Origin: UBA993 sp964389365
Lineage (GTDB): Bacteria > Bacillota > Dethiobacteria > DTU022
Reading direction: 5' to 3'
NCBI GenBank assembly: GCA_964389365.1
Contig: CAYMDO010000003.1
Span: 1-64,000 of the forward strand
Length of the DNA stretch: 64,000 bases
The position numbers and the translations under genes are program-made. The notes under the pieces were generated by a model. The model searched no databases. It had not been told where the DNA came from and saw nothing but the letters and a program-made list of their open reading frames with translations. Shown piece by piece: positions 9,584 through 16,730 of the stretch. Each line of letters opens with the position of its first letter. Positions within the stretch are counted from its first letter, which is position 1.

Positions 9584-11014
9584 GTGGCAGATATGAAATA
9601 TTTTCAGAAAAGAATGGGCCTGCTCAATCTTAACCCGGATCAGATCGATAAACTTCACCTTGCCACGCTTGATATTCTAGAAACAGTGGGCGTAAAAGTC
9701 TGTGAACGTGAAGCCCTGGAACTGCTTGGCGGGGCGGGAGCCCGGGTGTCTGGCGATCTGGTTAAGATCCCGGCCCGGCTTGTTCAGCAAGCTTTAAACA
9801 CCGCGCCTTGCAAGATCGCAATTTATGATCGCGGTGGCCGGCGAACGCTAACCCTGGAGAAGGGCAACATCTATTATGGCACAGGTTCTGACACGCCCTA
9901 TATTATTGATATCGAAACCGGTCAGAGGCGCCGGGCTGTAAAACAGGATACTGTCAATGCAGCCCGGATTGCCAACGCCCTTGAAAATATTGACTTTATT
10001 ATGTCAATGGCCAAGGCTTCAGATGTTCCCGACAGCAGGACGGATCGGCACCATTTTGAAGCGATGACTCTGAACAGCACTAAACCGATAATCTTTGATG
10101 CCCACGACCGCAGGGGGTTGAGCGATATCATTAAAATGGCTTCACTGGCCTGCGGCAGCAGAGAGGCCCTGGCGCAGAAACCCTACATCATGCATTATTC
10201 CGAACCAAATTCACCGCTCACACACTCGAAGGCTGCATTAGAAAAGCTGCTCATGACAGCAGAGGAAAGGATCCCATTGGTTTATGCACCGGCGGTTATG
10301 TGCGGCGCCACCGGTCCGGTAACTACCGCCGGCGCCCTGGCTGTTGCCAATGCGGAAATCTTGTCAGGGTTGGCTATTCACCAGCTCAAAGCGAAGGGTG
10401 CGCCCTTTATTTACGGCGGCGGGACGCCGCCACTGAATATGACGACAACGGTCTGCTCATACGGCGATCCTCAAGGCATTGTCGGAGCAGTATCTTTAGT
10501 TGAGCTGGCCCGGTTCTACAACCTGCCTTCTTTTAGTATCGCCGGTTGTACCGATGCCCAGCTTTTTGATCAGCAGGCTGCGATGGAAGCAGGGTTTAAC
10601 CTGCTGATGACAGCCCTGGCCGGGGGCAACCTGATTCACGATCTCGGCTATATCGGAGTAGGCTTAACTTTCAGTTTGGAGTATCTTGTCCTCTGCAATG
10701 AAGGGGTAGGCGTTGTTAAGTTTATGACCAGGGGGGTGGAGGTAACCCCCCGCACCCTGGCTCTCGACGTGATCGAAAAAGTCGGGCCCGGTGGGCACTT
10801 TTTAAATGAACAGCATACCCTGGACCATTTTAAAAGCGAAATGTATTTTACCAGGCTTTTTAACCGCAGCGCTTATGACAACTGGCGGGCAACGGGTTCA
10901 AAAACCTTTGGCGAGCATGCCAATAACCTGTTAAAAGAGATTTTGCAGCGGCACGAAGTTCCCGGTCTTGATCCTCGCCTGGAAGAAGAGATCAGGTCAT
11001 TAGCCAAAGGGTAA
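9584..11014 (+). CDS. MttB-family corrinoid methyltransferase (non-pyrrolysine), second copy
   Basis: This 476-residue paralogue of the protein at 4101-5543 has the same architecture: N-terminal helix KLHLATLDILETVG, barrel segment GTGSDTPYIID, MCGATGPVTTAGA, YGGGTPPLN and the C-terminal YDNWRATGSKTFGEHAN tail. There is no in-frame TAG, so no pyrrolysine. The GTG start has GGAGG 8 bases upstream; an ATG 8 bases further on is not in this frame. The two copies differ widely, so they probably handle different substrates or different methyl groups of one substrate. The cyclodeaminase/cyclohydrolase gene follows, consistent with methyl groups entering the folate pathway. Confidence 0.92.
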   Translation: MADMKYFQKRMGLLNLNPDQIDKLHLATLDILETVGVKVCEREALELLGGAGARVSGDLVKIPARLVQQALNTAPCKIAIYDRGGRRTLTLEKGNIYYGTGSDTPYIIDIETGQRRRAVKQDTVNAARIANALENIDFIMSMAKASDVPDSRTDRHHFEAMTLNSTKPIIFDAHDRRGLSDIIKMASLACGSREALAQKPYIMHYSEPNSPLTHSKAALEKLLMTAEERIPLVYAPAVMCGATGPVTTAGALAVANAEILSGLAIHQLKAKGAPFIYGGGTPPLNMTTTVCSYGDPQGIVGAVSLVELARFYNLPSFSIAGCTDAQLFDQQAAMEAGFNLLMTALAGGNLIHDLGYIGVGLTFSLEYLVLCNEGVGVVKFMTRGVEVTPRTLALDVIEKVGPGGHFLNEQHTLDHFKSEMYFTRLFNRSAYDNWRATGSKTFGEHANNLLKEILQRHEVPGLDPRLEEEIRSLAKG

Positions 11015-11030
11015 ACAGCGAGGCTACAGA

Positions 11031-11060
11031 TTGGCCTGATTGGGATCTGCCTGATATAAT
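11031..11060 (+). promoter_or_regulatory. Possible internal sigma-A promoter
   Basis: TTGGCC (11031-11036) and TATAAT (11055-11060) are 18 bases apart, and the following gene starts 23 bases after the -10 box. The -10 is perfect and the -35 is weak. This would let the cyclodeaminase-hydrolase-CBS genes be transcribed apart from the methyltransferase genes. Confidence 0.35.
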
Positions 11061-11082
11061 GGTTGGCGAAGGGGGATAACAA

Positions 11083-11724
11083 ATGTTAAAAGAACTGACT
11101 GTTGAAAACTTTGTCCGTGAAGTAGCTTCATCCACGCCGGCACCCGGTGGAGGCAGCGTAGCGGCGCTGGCCGGGGCACAGGGAGCCGGTCTGCTCTCCA
11201 TGTACTGCCATTTAAGCCAAAACCGCGATAAATTGGGAGATGTGGCTGATCAACTGCAGCAGGCAGGAGAAGAGGCCCGTTTTATTAAGGTAAAGTTGCT
11301 GGAAGCGATTGACGAAGATACCCTGGCTTTTAACCGTGTGATGGAAGCTTACCGCCTGCCGAAAACGACCGATACGGAAAAGTCAGCGCGAAAAGAAGCG
11401 ATCCAGCAGGCTGTGCTCTATGCTTCTGAAGTGCCACTCGCAACGGCACGTGGAGCTATGAAGGTTTTAGCAATCATCAGCGAGGTTGCCGGCAGGGGGA
11501 ACCCGGCTGCAGTTACAGATTTAGGGGTCGCAAACCTGCAGGCTTATGCCGGGCTTATCGGTGCCTGCTATAACGTGCTGATCAACCTTGCCTTGATAAC
11601 CGACAAGGGGACGGCGGCAGAGCTGCAAAAGGAGGCCGGACTGGTTCGCGCAGAAGGCGAAAAGCTTTTTGAGGGAAATAAAGCCCTGATCGAAGAAGGT
11701 ATAAAACAGATAAACGGAGATTAA
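11083..11724 (+). CDS. Cyclodeaminase/cyclohydrolase family protein (FchA-like)
   Basis: This 213-residue protein belongs to the formiminotransferase-cyclodeaminase C-terminal family. It includes methenyl-tetrahydrofolate cyclohydrolase FchA of acetogens and formimino-THF cyclodeaminase. The hallmark PAPGGGSVAAL lies at about residue 20, followed by the family's long helices and the TDLGVANLQAY segment. GGGGG provides a ribosome site before the ATG. Next to two methyltransferases the likely role is interconversion of folate-bound C1 units formed from the removed methyl groups. That role is inferred from context; a deaminase function is also possible. Confidence 0.88.
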   Translation: MLKELTVENFVREVASSTPAPGGGSVAALAGAQGAGLLSMYCHLSQNRDKLGDVADQLQQAGEEARFIKVKLLEAIDEDTLAFNRVMEAYRLPKTTDTEKSARKEAIQQAVLYASEVPLATARGAMKVLAIISEVAGRGNPAAVTDLGVANLQAYAGLIGACYNVLINLALITDKGTAAELQKEAGLVRAEGEKLFEGNKALIEEGIKQINGD

Positions 11725-11727
11725 CCG

Positions 11728-12504
11728 ATGAGCGGGCACTATGAGCAGATCGATAAATCAGTTCTGTTAAGGTATCTTTTTTATCCTCGCCGGCAGCACA
11801 GTAAACCGCGTGATGGGGCCTTTGACTTAAGCGTCCCGGTTGAGGCCAACGTTGATATTGTATGCCGTGCCTATCCTGCCGCTGCAGACAGCCCCTGGAT
11901 TATTTACTTTCACGGTAATGGCGAAGTGGTCAGCGATTACGACAGCATTGCGCCGCTCTATAAAAACTACCGGCTGAATTTAGTGGTTGCCGACTACCGG
12001 GGTTACGGGGCGAGCGGGGGCGCGCCGACTTTCGGCAACCTTGTAACAGATGCCTGTACAATATTCGAGCACTTGTCTGCCTGCTTTCCGGCCGGGTTAA
12101 AACATGATCAATGGTTTGTGATGGGCCGCTCACTAGGCAGTGTATCGGCCCTGGAGCTGGCTGCTGCTTATCCCGGTCAGGTAAGCGGGCTGATAATTGA
12201 AAGCGGTTTTATCAGCGTAGCCGGTTTAATCAGCCATCTTGACCTGCCGGCGCCAGGCGACTTAAGCAGTATCGAAGCATATTACCGGGAAATGGCAGCC
12301 AGGATCAGCCTCCCGGCGATGGTTATTCATGGCGAACGTGACAGACTGGTGCCGCTTTCCCGGGGGCTGGAGCTTTTCACGGCTCTTGGTTCAGGGGAGA
12401 AAGAAATGGTTGTGATACCCTTGGCTGACCACAATGATATAATGTTTATAGACTCACAAAAGTATATGAGTGCTATAGAGGGTTTCCTCAGGAGGAATTC
12501 TTAA
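11728..12504 (+). CDS. Alpha/beta hydrolase
   Basis: This 258-residue serine hydrolase has an oxyanion-hole motif FHGNGE, a nucleophile elbow GRSLGS, an acid region around HGERDRLVPL and a C-terminal catalytic histidine in ADHNDIM. It has no signal peptide and so acts in the cytoplasm. It resembles the YqkD/FrsA-like peptidase_S9-type hydrolases of unknown substrate. It lies 3 bases after the cyclodeaminase gene and is followed without a gap by the CBS gene, so the three are one transcription unit. Confidence 0.85.
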   Translation: MSGHYEQIDKSVLLRYLFYPRRQHSKPRDGAFDLSVPVEANVDIVCRAYPAAADSPWIIYFHGNGEVVSDYDSIAPLYKNYRLNLVVADYRGYGASGGAPTFGNLVTDACTIFEHLSACFPAGLKHDQWFVMGRSLGSVSALELAAAYPGQVSGLIIESGFISVAGLISHLDLPAPGDLSSIEAYYREMAARISLPAMVIHGERDRLVPLSRGLELFTALGSGEKEMVVIPLADHNDIMFIDSQKYMSAIEGFLRRNS

Positions 12505-12963
12505 ATGCTGGTAAAAGAAGTGATGACCACAAATGTAATAACTGTTTCAACCGGTGACTCGGTTGAAACCTGTGCAAAGCTGCTGCAGGAATATAATATC
12601 AGCGGCCTGCCGGTACTCGACGAATCCGGCAGGGTAGCGGGCATGGTAACCGAAGGGGACCTGATCAGGCGTGCTTCAAGGGTAAAGGTGCCCGGTTACC
12701 TTGAGATTTTAGGCGGGTTGATTTATCTGGGCAGCCCCAAAAAGTTTGTCGAAGAGCTGCAGCGGGCTATGTCACTGGAAGCAGGGCAGTTGATGAGCAA
12801 GAATGTGTTTTTTATCAGCCCCGAAGATACGCTAGAAAAAGCAGCGACCATGATGGTGGAAAAGAGTATTAGCCGGCTGCCGGTTATTGACGGGCAGCAG
12901 AAGCTGGTTGGCATTGTTTCGCGTCGCGATATTATGAGCTCATTATACAACAGCAGAAAATAG
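12505..12963 (+). CDS. CBS-domain pair protein
   Basis: The 152-residue protein consists of two CBS repeats, the first at about residues 1-60 (VKEVMTTNVITV, ISGLPVLDE, GMVTEGDLIRR) and the second at about 90-150 (LMSKNVFFISPED, ISRLPVIDG, GIVSRRDI). Such stand-alone pairs bind adenine nucleotides and signal energy state. The linker between repeats is longer than minimal. AGGAGG lies inside the end of the previous gene, 9 bases before the ATG. Its partner is unknown. Confidence 0.9.
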   Translation: MLVKEVMTTNVITVSTGDSVETCAKLLQEYNISGLPVLDESGRVAGMVTEGDLIRRASRVKVPGYLEILGGLIYLGSPKKFVEELQRAMSLEAGQLMSKNVFFISPEDTLEKAATMMVEKSISRLPVIDGQQKLVGIVSRRDIMSSLYNSRK

Positions 12964-13015
12964 CGGGTGTGCTGAAATAATTATTATTAATAGAACCGGA
13001 ATGGTTGTTGCCGGT

Positions 13016-13047
13016 GCCCCGGTGAATTTATGCCGGGGTATTTTTTT
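13016..13047 (+). terminator. Rho-independent terminator
   Basis: The stem CCCCGG (13017-13022) and CCGGGG (13033-13038) encloses a 10-base loop, and TATTTTTTT follows. It ends the catabolic block after the CBS gene. Confidence 0.85.
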
Positions 13048-13094
13048 ATGTCCGGTCTGTTGTTGCCGACAGTTTGATCAAAGTGCCGGGTTAG

Positions 13095-13244
13095 GCCAAA
13101 TCGGCGGCATTGCTGCCATGCACTGTTGGACTGCTTACCTGTGCAGCGGCCATGATCATTGCCGGATGGTTTCGGGACCGCTGCGGGCCGCGCTGTGGCT
13201 TGATGGTCTCGGCCCGGTGCTTTCCGCTTTTCTGGCCCAACTGA
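13095..13244 (+). pseudogene. Possible fragment of an MFS transporter gene
   Basis: A short frame with no start or ribosome site reads AALLPCTVGLLTCAAAMIIA and then GWFRDRCGPR. The latter fits motif A of major facilitator transporters (GxxxDRxGxR) right after a hydrophobic helix. Nothing else of such a protein is present. I see no other gene in 13048-13326. The match is short and may be chance. Confidence 0.25.
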
Positions 13245-13326
13245 CAGGCAGTTTGGGGTTGGGCAGCAATTCTACATTTATGGTATTATAGAAACTTGTA
13301 ACCAGAAAAAACAGGAGGTTTATCAA

Positions 13327-14508
13327 TTGTCCGGTAAATATAAAGCAGTAATTTTAGCTATAGTTTTGCTGGCTGTGTTGGCCGTCATCTTAGTCCCACA
13401 GCCTGGGCGTTTTGAAGGCGAGCAATCAGCGGTTTCCAGGGAAGACTCTTTTTCAGCAGATCCAAACAAAGATCCTTACCAGGATTACCTGGCTGCCCGT
13501 CGCGATCAAAAACCGATTCTGCTTGAATTTTATGCCCGCTGGTGAAGTGTCTGTGTGAAGATGGAGCCCGTGGTCACGGCCCTCAAAGAGCAGTTTGCCG
13601 GGGAGGTTGTCATTATTGTCGCCGACCTTGATAACCCGCAGACGCAGATGTTTTTTAGCGAATTTGATGTGTTATACATCCCGGCCTTTTTCTTTATCAA
13701 GGCAGACGGTACTGTATTATTGGAGGAAGCAGGGTTTTTTACGTTAGAAGATATGAGTGCCCGTATCGACCTGATAAAAGTGCGGGAAGAGGAGGTTGCT
13801 GAAACTGTTCAGACCGGCCTCGATCGCTTTTTTACCGTAACTTTGCCCGGCGTGATTGATGAAAAAAGTGCTTTTACCTTTTTCTTTGTTTTTTTAGGAG
13901 GCTTGATCACCAGTATCAGCCCCTGTATCTTGTCGATGATACCCCTTTTAGTCGGTTATATCGGCGGTTACAGCGAAGGATCGAAGGCAAGGGGGTTTTC
14001 GCTCTCTTTTTCGTTTATTGCCGGCATGTCGTTAACTTTTGCGATCATGGGTTTTATCGCGGCATATTTTGGCCGGGTATTCGGGCAGGTCGGAACGGTT
14101 TGGTACTATATCCTTGCTGCGGTCGCGCTGTTGATGGGCCTGCAGCTTATCGGGGTGCTCACTATTAATCTGCCCGGACTGAAGAAAATACCACTTCACA
14201 GGGGCGGTGTGGGTGGTTCTGTGGCAATGGGCCTGCTTTTCGGCCTGGTGGCTTCACCCTGCGCCACCCCGGTCCTGGCGGTTATCATCACCTATGCGGC
14301 CTTGCAGGCTGAACCTCTGTATGGCAGTATCCTGCTTTTCGTTTACGGCCTGGGGCATGGGATTCCGCTCCTGGTAGCAGGAACTTTTACCGGGATGGCA
14401 AAAAATTTACCCAAATTTAGCAAATATACGCAGTATATCAGTTATATCAGCGGCCTGGCCCTGGTTTTAGCCGGCCTTTACCTGCTGTTTTGGGTGGGCC
14501 GTCTGTAG
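13327..14508 (+). CDS. Thioredoxin-CcdA/DsbD-like membrane protein with in-frame TGA; candidate selenoprotein
   Basis: The frame starts at TTG 13327 (AGGAGG at 13313-13318) and continues to 14508 through one TGA at 13543-13545. It begins with a signal-anchor helix (residues 7-26), then a thioredoxin domain whose redox motif reads W-[TGA]-S-V-C-V-K-M-E-P. This aligns position by position with thioredoxin WCGPCKMIAP, so TGA sits on the first redox cysteine: a U-x-x-C motif, Sec73/Cys76. A cis-proline loop (YIPAFFF) follows near residue 118. The C-terminal half is a six-helix CcdA domain with SPCILS and SPCATP cysteines near residues 200 and 312, which moves reducing equivalents across the membrane. 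The part after TGA has no ribosome site of its own, so separate translation is unlikely. A hairpin with a GGUC loop lies 26 bases after the TGA. The alternative is a simple nonsense mutation. No sel gene lies in the window. Confidence 0.78.
13564..13584 (+). promoter_or_regulatory. Putative bacterial SECIS hairpin
   Basis: CCGT (13568-13571) and ACGG (13576-13579) pair around the loop GGTC (13572-13575). A lower helix GAG/CTC (13564-13566 with 13582-13584) is separated by unpaired C residues. Bacterial SECIS elements lie within the coding region just after UGA and present a G-rich apical loop, GGUC in E. coli fdhF. The loop begins 26 bases after the UGA at 13543-13545, within the usual range. 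Confidence 0.55.
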
Positions 14509-14813
14509 GAATGTGCCTGTTCCAAAAGCGGGAAGTGAAAATTCATTTACTTTCCGTGATTATTATTTGTGAGGGTCCTCATGCAGCGGGTTTAGTTCCG
14601 GTAAATTATAATTTACCAGCTGAGCAGCCGGGTATATAATAGGTATTGACAGGAGCGGGAACCTGCATTTCACCTTACAGGTGTGGAGTTTGATCCTGAT
14701 GGATGAATAGGAATGCCCACACTATCATCATAAGTTTTTCAGCTCATATCCAGCCCGAAAAGATAAGGTGATCAAATGCATAAATTGCGGGAGATAGGTG
14801 GCGAACCTCTACT
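14509..14813. other. Intergenic region with an 18-bp perfect palindrome
   Basis: No gene is visible in these 305 bases. GGTAAATTA/TAATTTACC at 14600-14617 is a perfect 18-bp palindrome and a candidate operator for the downstream esterase. A TATAAT-like box follows at about 14635. GTGTGG and CCACAC near 14689 and 14717 could form a loose hairpin. No terminator with a T run was found after the thioredoxin-CcdA gene. Confidence 0.45.
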
Positions 14814-15599
14814 ATGAGCCGGAAACAAAACAGTTCAGGTATTGATAGCAATCTGCCGGTGAACATGCCGGGCGCTGATCCATTTTTCTATAAGGCCGGC
14901 GATAGCGGGTGCATGTTGGTCCATGGTTTTTCCGGCTCACCCCAGGTTTTCAGGGCCATGGGAGAGAAACTGGCCGCTAGGGGGATAAGCGTTCTCGGTG
15001 TGAGACTAAAAGGGCACGGCACAAAAGTTGAGGACATGCACAACTGCAGCTATCTGGATTGGGTAGAGTCGGCCGAACAGGGTCTGGCGCACATGAGTGA
15101 GCATTGCTCGAAGCTCGTTTGTGCCGGCCTATCGATGGGTGGCCTTATTTCTCTACGCTTAGCCCGCCTTCACCCGCAAAAGGTGAAGGGCGTGGTTACA
15201 ATCTGCAGTCCCTATAAGCTGCGCTCGTTGAAATATAAAGCTGTGCCCCTGGCCAAATATGTCCTAAAACAGATCGCAACCGGGCCGAAGTCAATCAACG
15301 ATCCCGAAGCCGAAGAGATAAACTACACTTATCATTCCCTGCCCGCTGCGCACCAGTTGATCAAGCTTACTACGGTAGTACGGGCCGACCTGCCGTTGAT
15401 CAGGCAGCCGTCATTAATTTTTGGTGCCAGGGATGACACGGTTGTTGATCGGCGTGATCCAGGTCTGCTTTTTGAACAGATCGGCTCGGTGGATAAAGAA
15501 CTGATTTGGCTTGACAATTCGCAGCATGTGGCCCCGCTCGACTATGATAAGGAAACTATACAGGAGAAGCTTGTTTCTTTTATCCGCTCGCTCGGTTAA
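14814..15599 (+). CDS. Carboxylesterase/monoacylglycerol-lipase-type alpha/beta hydrolase
   Basis: This 261-residue cytoplasmic serine hydrolase resembles the Est30 carboxylesterases of Bacillota. It has the oxyanion motif VHGFSGSP, the nucleophile elbow GLSMGG, the acid in FGARDDTVV and the histidine in DNSQHV, so the triad is complete. The ATG has only a weak upstream ribosome site. It faces the decayed acyl-CoA dehydrogenase gene, with a hairpin between. The physiological ester is unknown. Confidence 0.87.
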   Translation: MSRKQNSSGIDSNLPVNMPGADPFFYKAGDSGCMLVHGFSGSPQVFRAMGEKLAARGISVLGVRLKGHGTKVEDMHNCSYLDWVESAEQGLAHMSEHCSKLVCAGLSMGGLISLRLARLHPQKVKGVVTICSPYKLRSLKYKAVPLAKYVLKQIATGPKSINDPEAEEINYTYHSLPAAHQLIKLTTVVRADLPLIRQPSLIFGARDDTVVDRRDPGLLFEQIGSVDKELIWLDNSQHVAPLDYDKETIQEKLVSFIRSLG

Positions 15600-15627
15600 A
15601 ATCAGGGTTAAAACTCGTTTGCATTTT

Positions 15628-15666
15628 AAAACGCTCCACCTTCCGGACCGGCAGGAGGAGCGCTTT
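15628..15666. terminator. Bidirectional terminator-like hairpin
   Basis: CGCTCC (15632-15637) pairs with GGAGCG (15657-15662), flanked by AAA/TTT, with further pairing CCT/AGG inside. It lies between the converging esterase gene and the acyl-CoA dehydrogenase pseudogene, and has short T runs on both sides. Confidence 0.45.
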
Positions 15667-15689
15667 AACAATATTAAGCGTAATTGCTG

Positions 15690-16440
15690 TTACCTGGCAC
15701 TGGACTGCAGAGCGCGCGAGATTACCAGGCGCTGTATCTCTGCTGTCCCTTCCCAAATCTGATAGATCTTTGCATCACGTGCCCATTTTTCAATCGGGTA
15801 ATCTCGCATGTATCCATAACCACCAAGGAGCTGGATTGCGTCAATGGTGGTTTCCATCGCCACATCACCGGCATATAGTTTAGCCATGCTGCCTTCTGCC
15901 CGTTGGAAGTGCCTGCTTGTATTGCCTATCCATCCGGCTTTCCAGACCAGGAGGCGGGCAGCTTCGATTTTTGTTGCCATGTCAGCTAATTTAAAGCCAA
16001 TCCCTTCATGCTGGATGATCGGTTTCCTGAACTGGATCCTTTCTGTGCTGTATTGCAGTGCATACTCGTACGCGGCACGAGCGATGCCGACAGCAATTGC
16101 CCCAACGCCAGGACGGGAGTGCTCGAGCATAGCCATCGCACCAAAATTGCTGTTGCCGCCAACCCTGAACTTAAGATGGCAGTACCGATGCCGGCGCAGC
16201 CCCAACCCAACTCCTCGGCTACGAGAAAATAGCTGATTTGGTCTGTAACCCCGCCGCCGCCATATTCTTCCGGAAATCCAAAGTGGGTAAGGCCAATTTT
16301 AGCTGCTTTTTTACGATATCCCAGGGATATTCTTCCGAATCATCGTACTCCGCGGCGCGGGGGCGGATCTCCTTTTCTGCAAATTCGTGAGCTTACTTCT
16401 GTATTGCTTGTTGTTCCTCGTTGAGCGAAAAATCAACCAT
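15690..16440 (-). pseudogene. Decayed acyl-CoA dehydrogenase
   Basis: Read on the minus strand from ATG 16438-16440 (preceded by AAGGAGG), the product begins MVDFSLNEEQQAIQK, meets a TAA, then continues AHEFAEKEIRPRAAEYDD and GLTHFGFPEEYGGGG, ending at GWGCAGIGTAIL. After a frame change it resumes at GAMAMLEHSRPGVG, a point about 140 residues further along in the family, and runs to the normal C-terminus. The C-terminal part keeps QLLGGYGYM and the WEGTAEIQ motif, whose glutamate is the base in short-chain dehydrogenases. A nonsense codon, an internal deletion and a frameshift show that it is dead. It is divergent from the TetR-hot-dog gene. Confidence 0.87.
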
Positions 16441-16470
16441 TTGCAAAAACCTCCTTGTAAAATATTGCTA

Positions 16471-16578
16471 TTGAATAAAAAACATATACACCATTCTCAT
16501 AGGCAACCAATGGGGCAGTTTAAACCGTCCGGTATCTGAATGCGGCAATTAAATACTGAAAAGTATATTTTTATTCAA
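16471..16578. repeat. Widely spaced inverted repeat in a divergent promoter region
   Basis: TTGAATAAAAA (from 16471), continuing to ATATAC at 16489, is mirrored by GTATATTTTTATTCAA at 16563-16578, allowing a three-base gap. The arms are some 75 bases apart between the divergent acyl-CoA dehydrogenase pseudogene and the TetR-fusion gene. They could be two copies of one regulator half-site. Confidence 0.4.
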
Positions 16579-16602
16579 CGCAATTTAGCCTATTCCTGCA
16601 AC

Positions 16603-16624
16603 ATAAATATTTCAAAATATTTAT
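16603..16624. promoter_or_regulatory. Palindromic operator candidate (22 bp)
   Basis: ATAAATATTT, the spacer CA, then AAATATTTAT form a perfect 10-bp inverted repeat about 105 bases before the TetR-fusion start. TetR proteins usually bind such palindromes in their own promoter, so this is a candidate autoregulatory site. It is AT-rich, so chance symmetry is possible. Confidence 0.45.
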
Positions 16625-16730
16625 TATCAACATGAAGGAATTTTACTAAAGGCAGAGAAATAAGCTGTTTATACCAAGCAGTATGAACTGGCGCGCAAAA
16701 TATACCGAACGGTTTGGGAGGTTAGCCAAT

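Noticed and set aside
4101..11014. Possible pyrrolysine (TAG) codons in the two MttB-family genes
   Set aside because: No in-frame TAG occurs; both are continuous frames of the non-pyrrolysine branch.
13001..13291. A 96-residue open frame between the CBS gene and the thioredoxin-CcdA gene
   Set aside because: No ribosome site, it runs across a clear terminator, and the composition is not protein-like.
14690..14705. GAGTTTGATCCTG, identical to the start of bacterial 16S rRNA
   Set aside because: Only 13 bases match; the following sequence does not continue as 16S rRNA, so it is a chance match.
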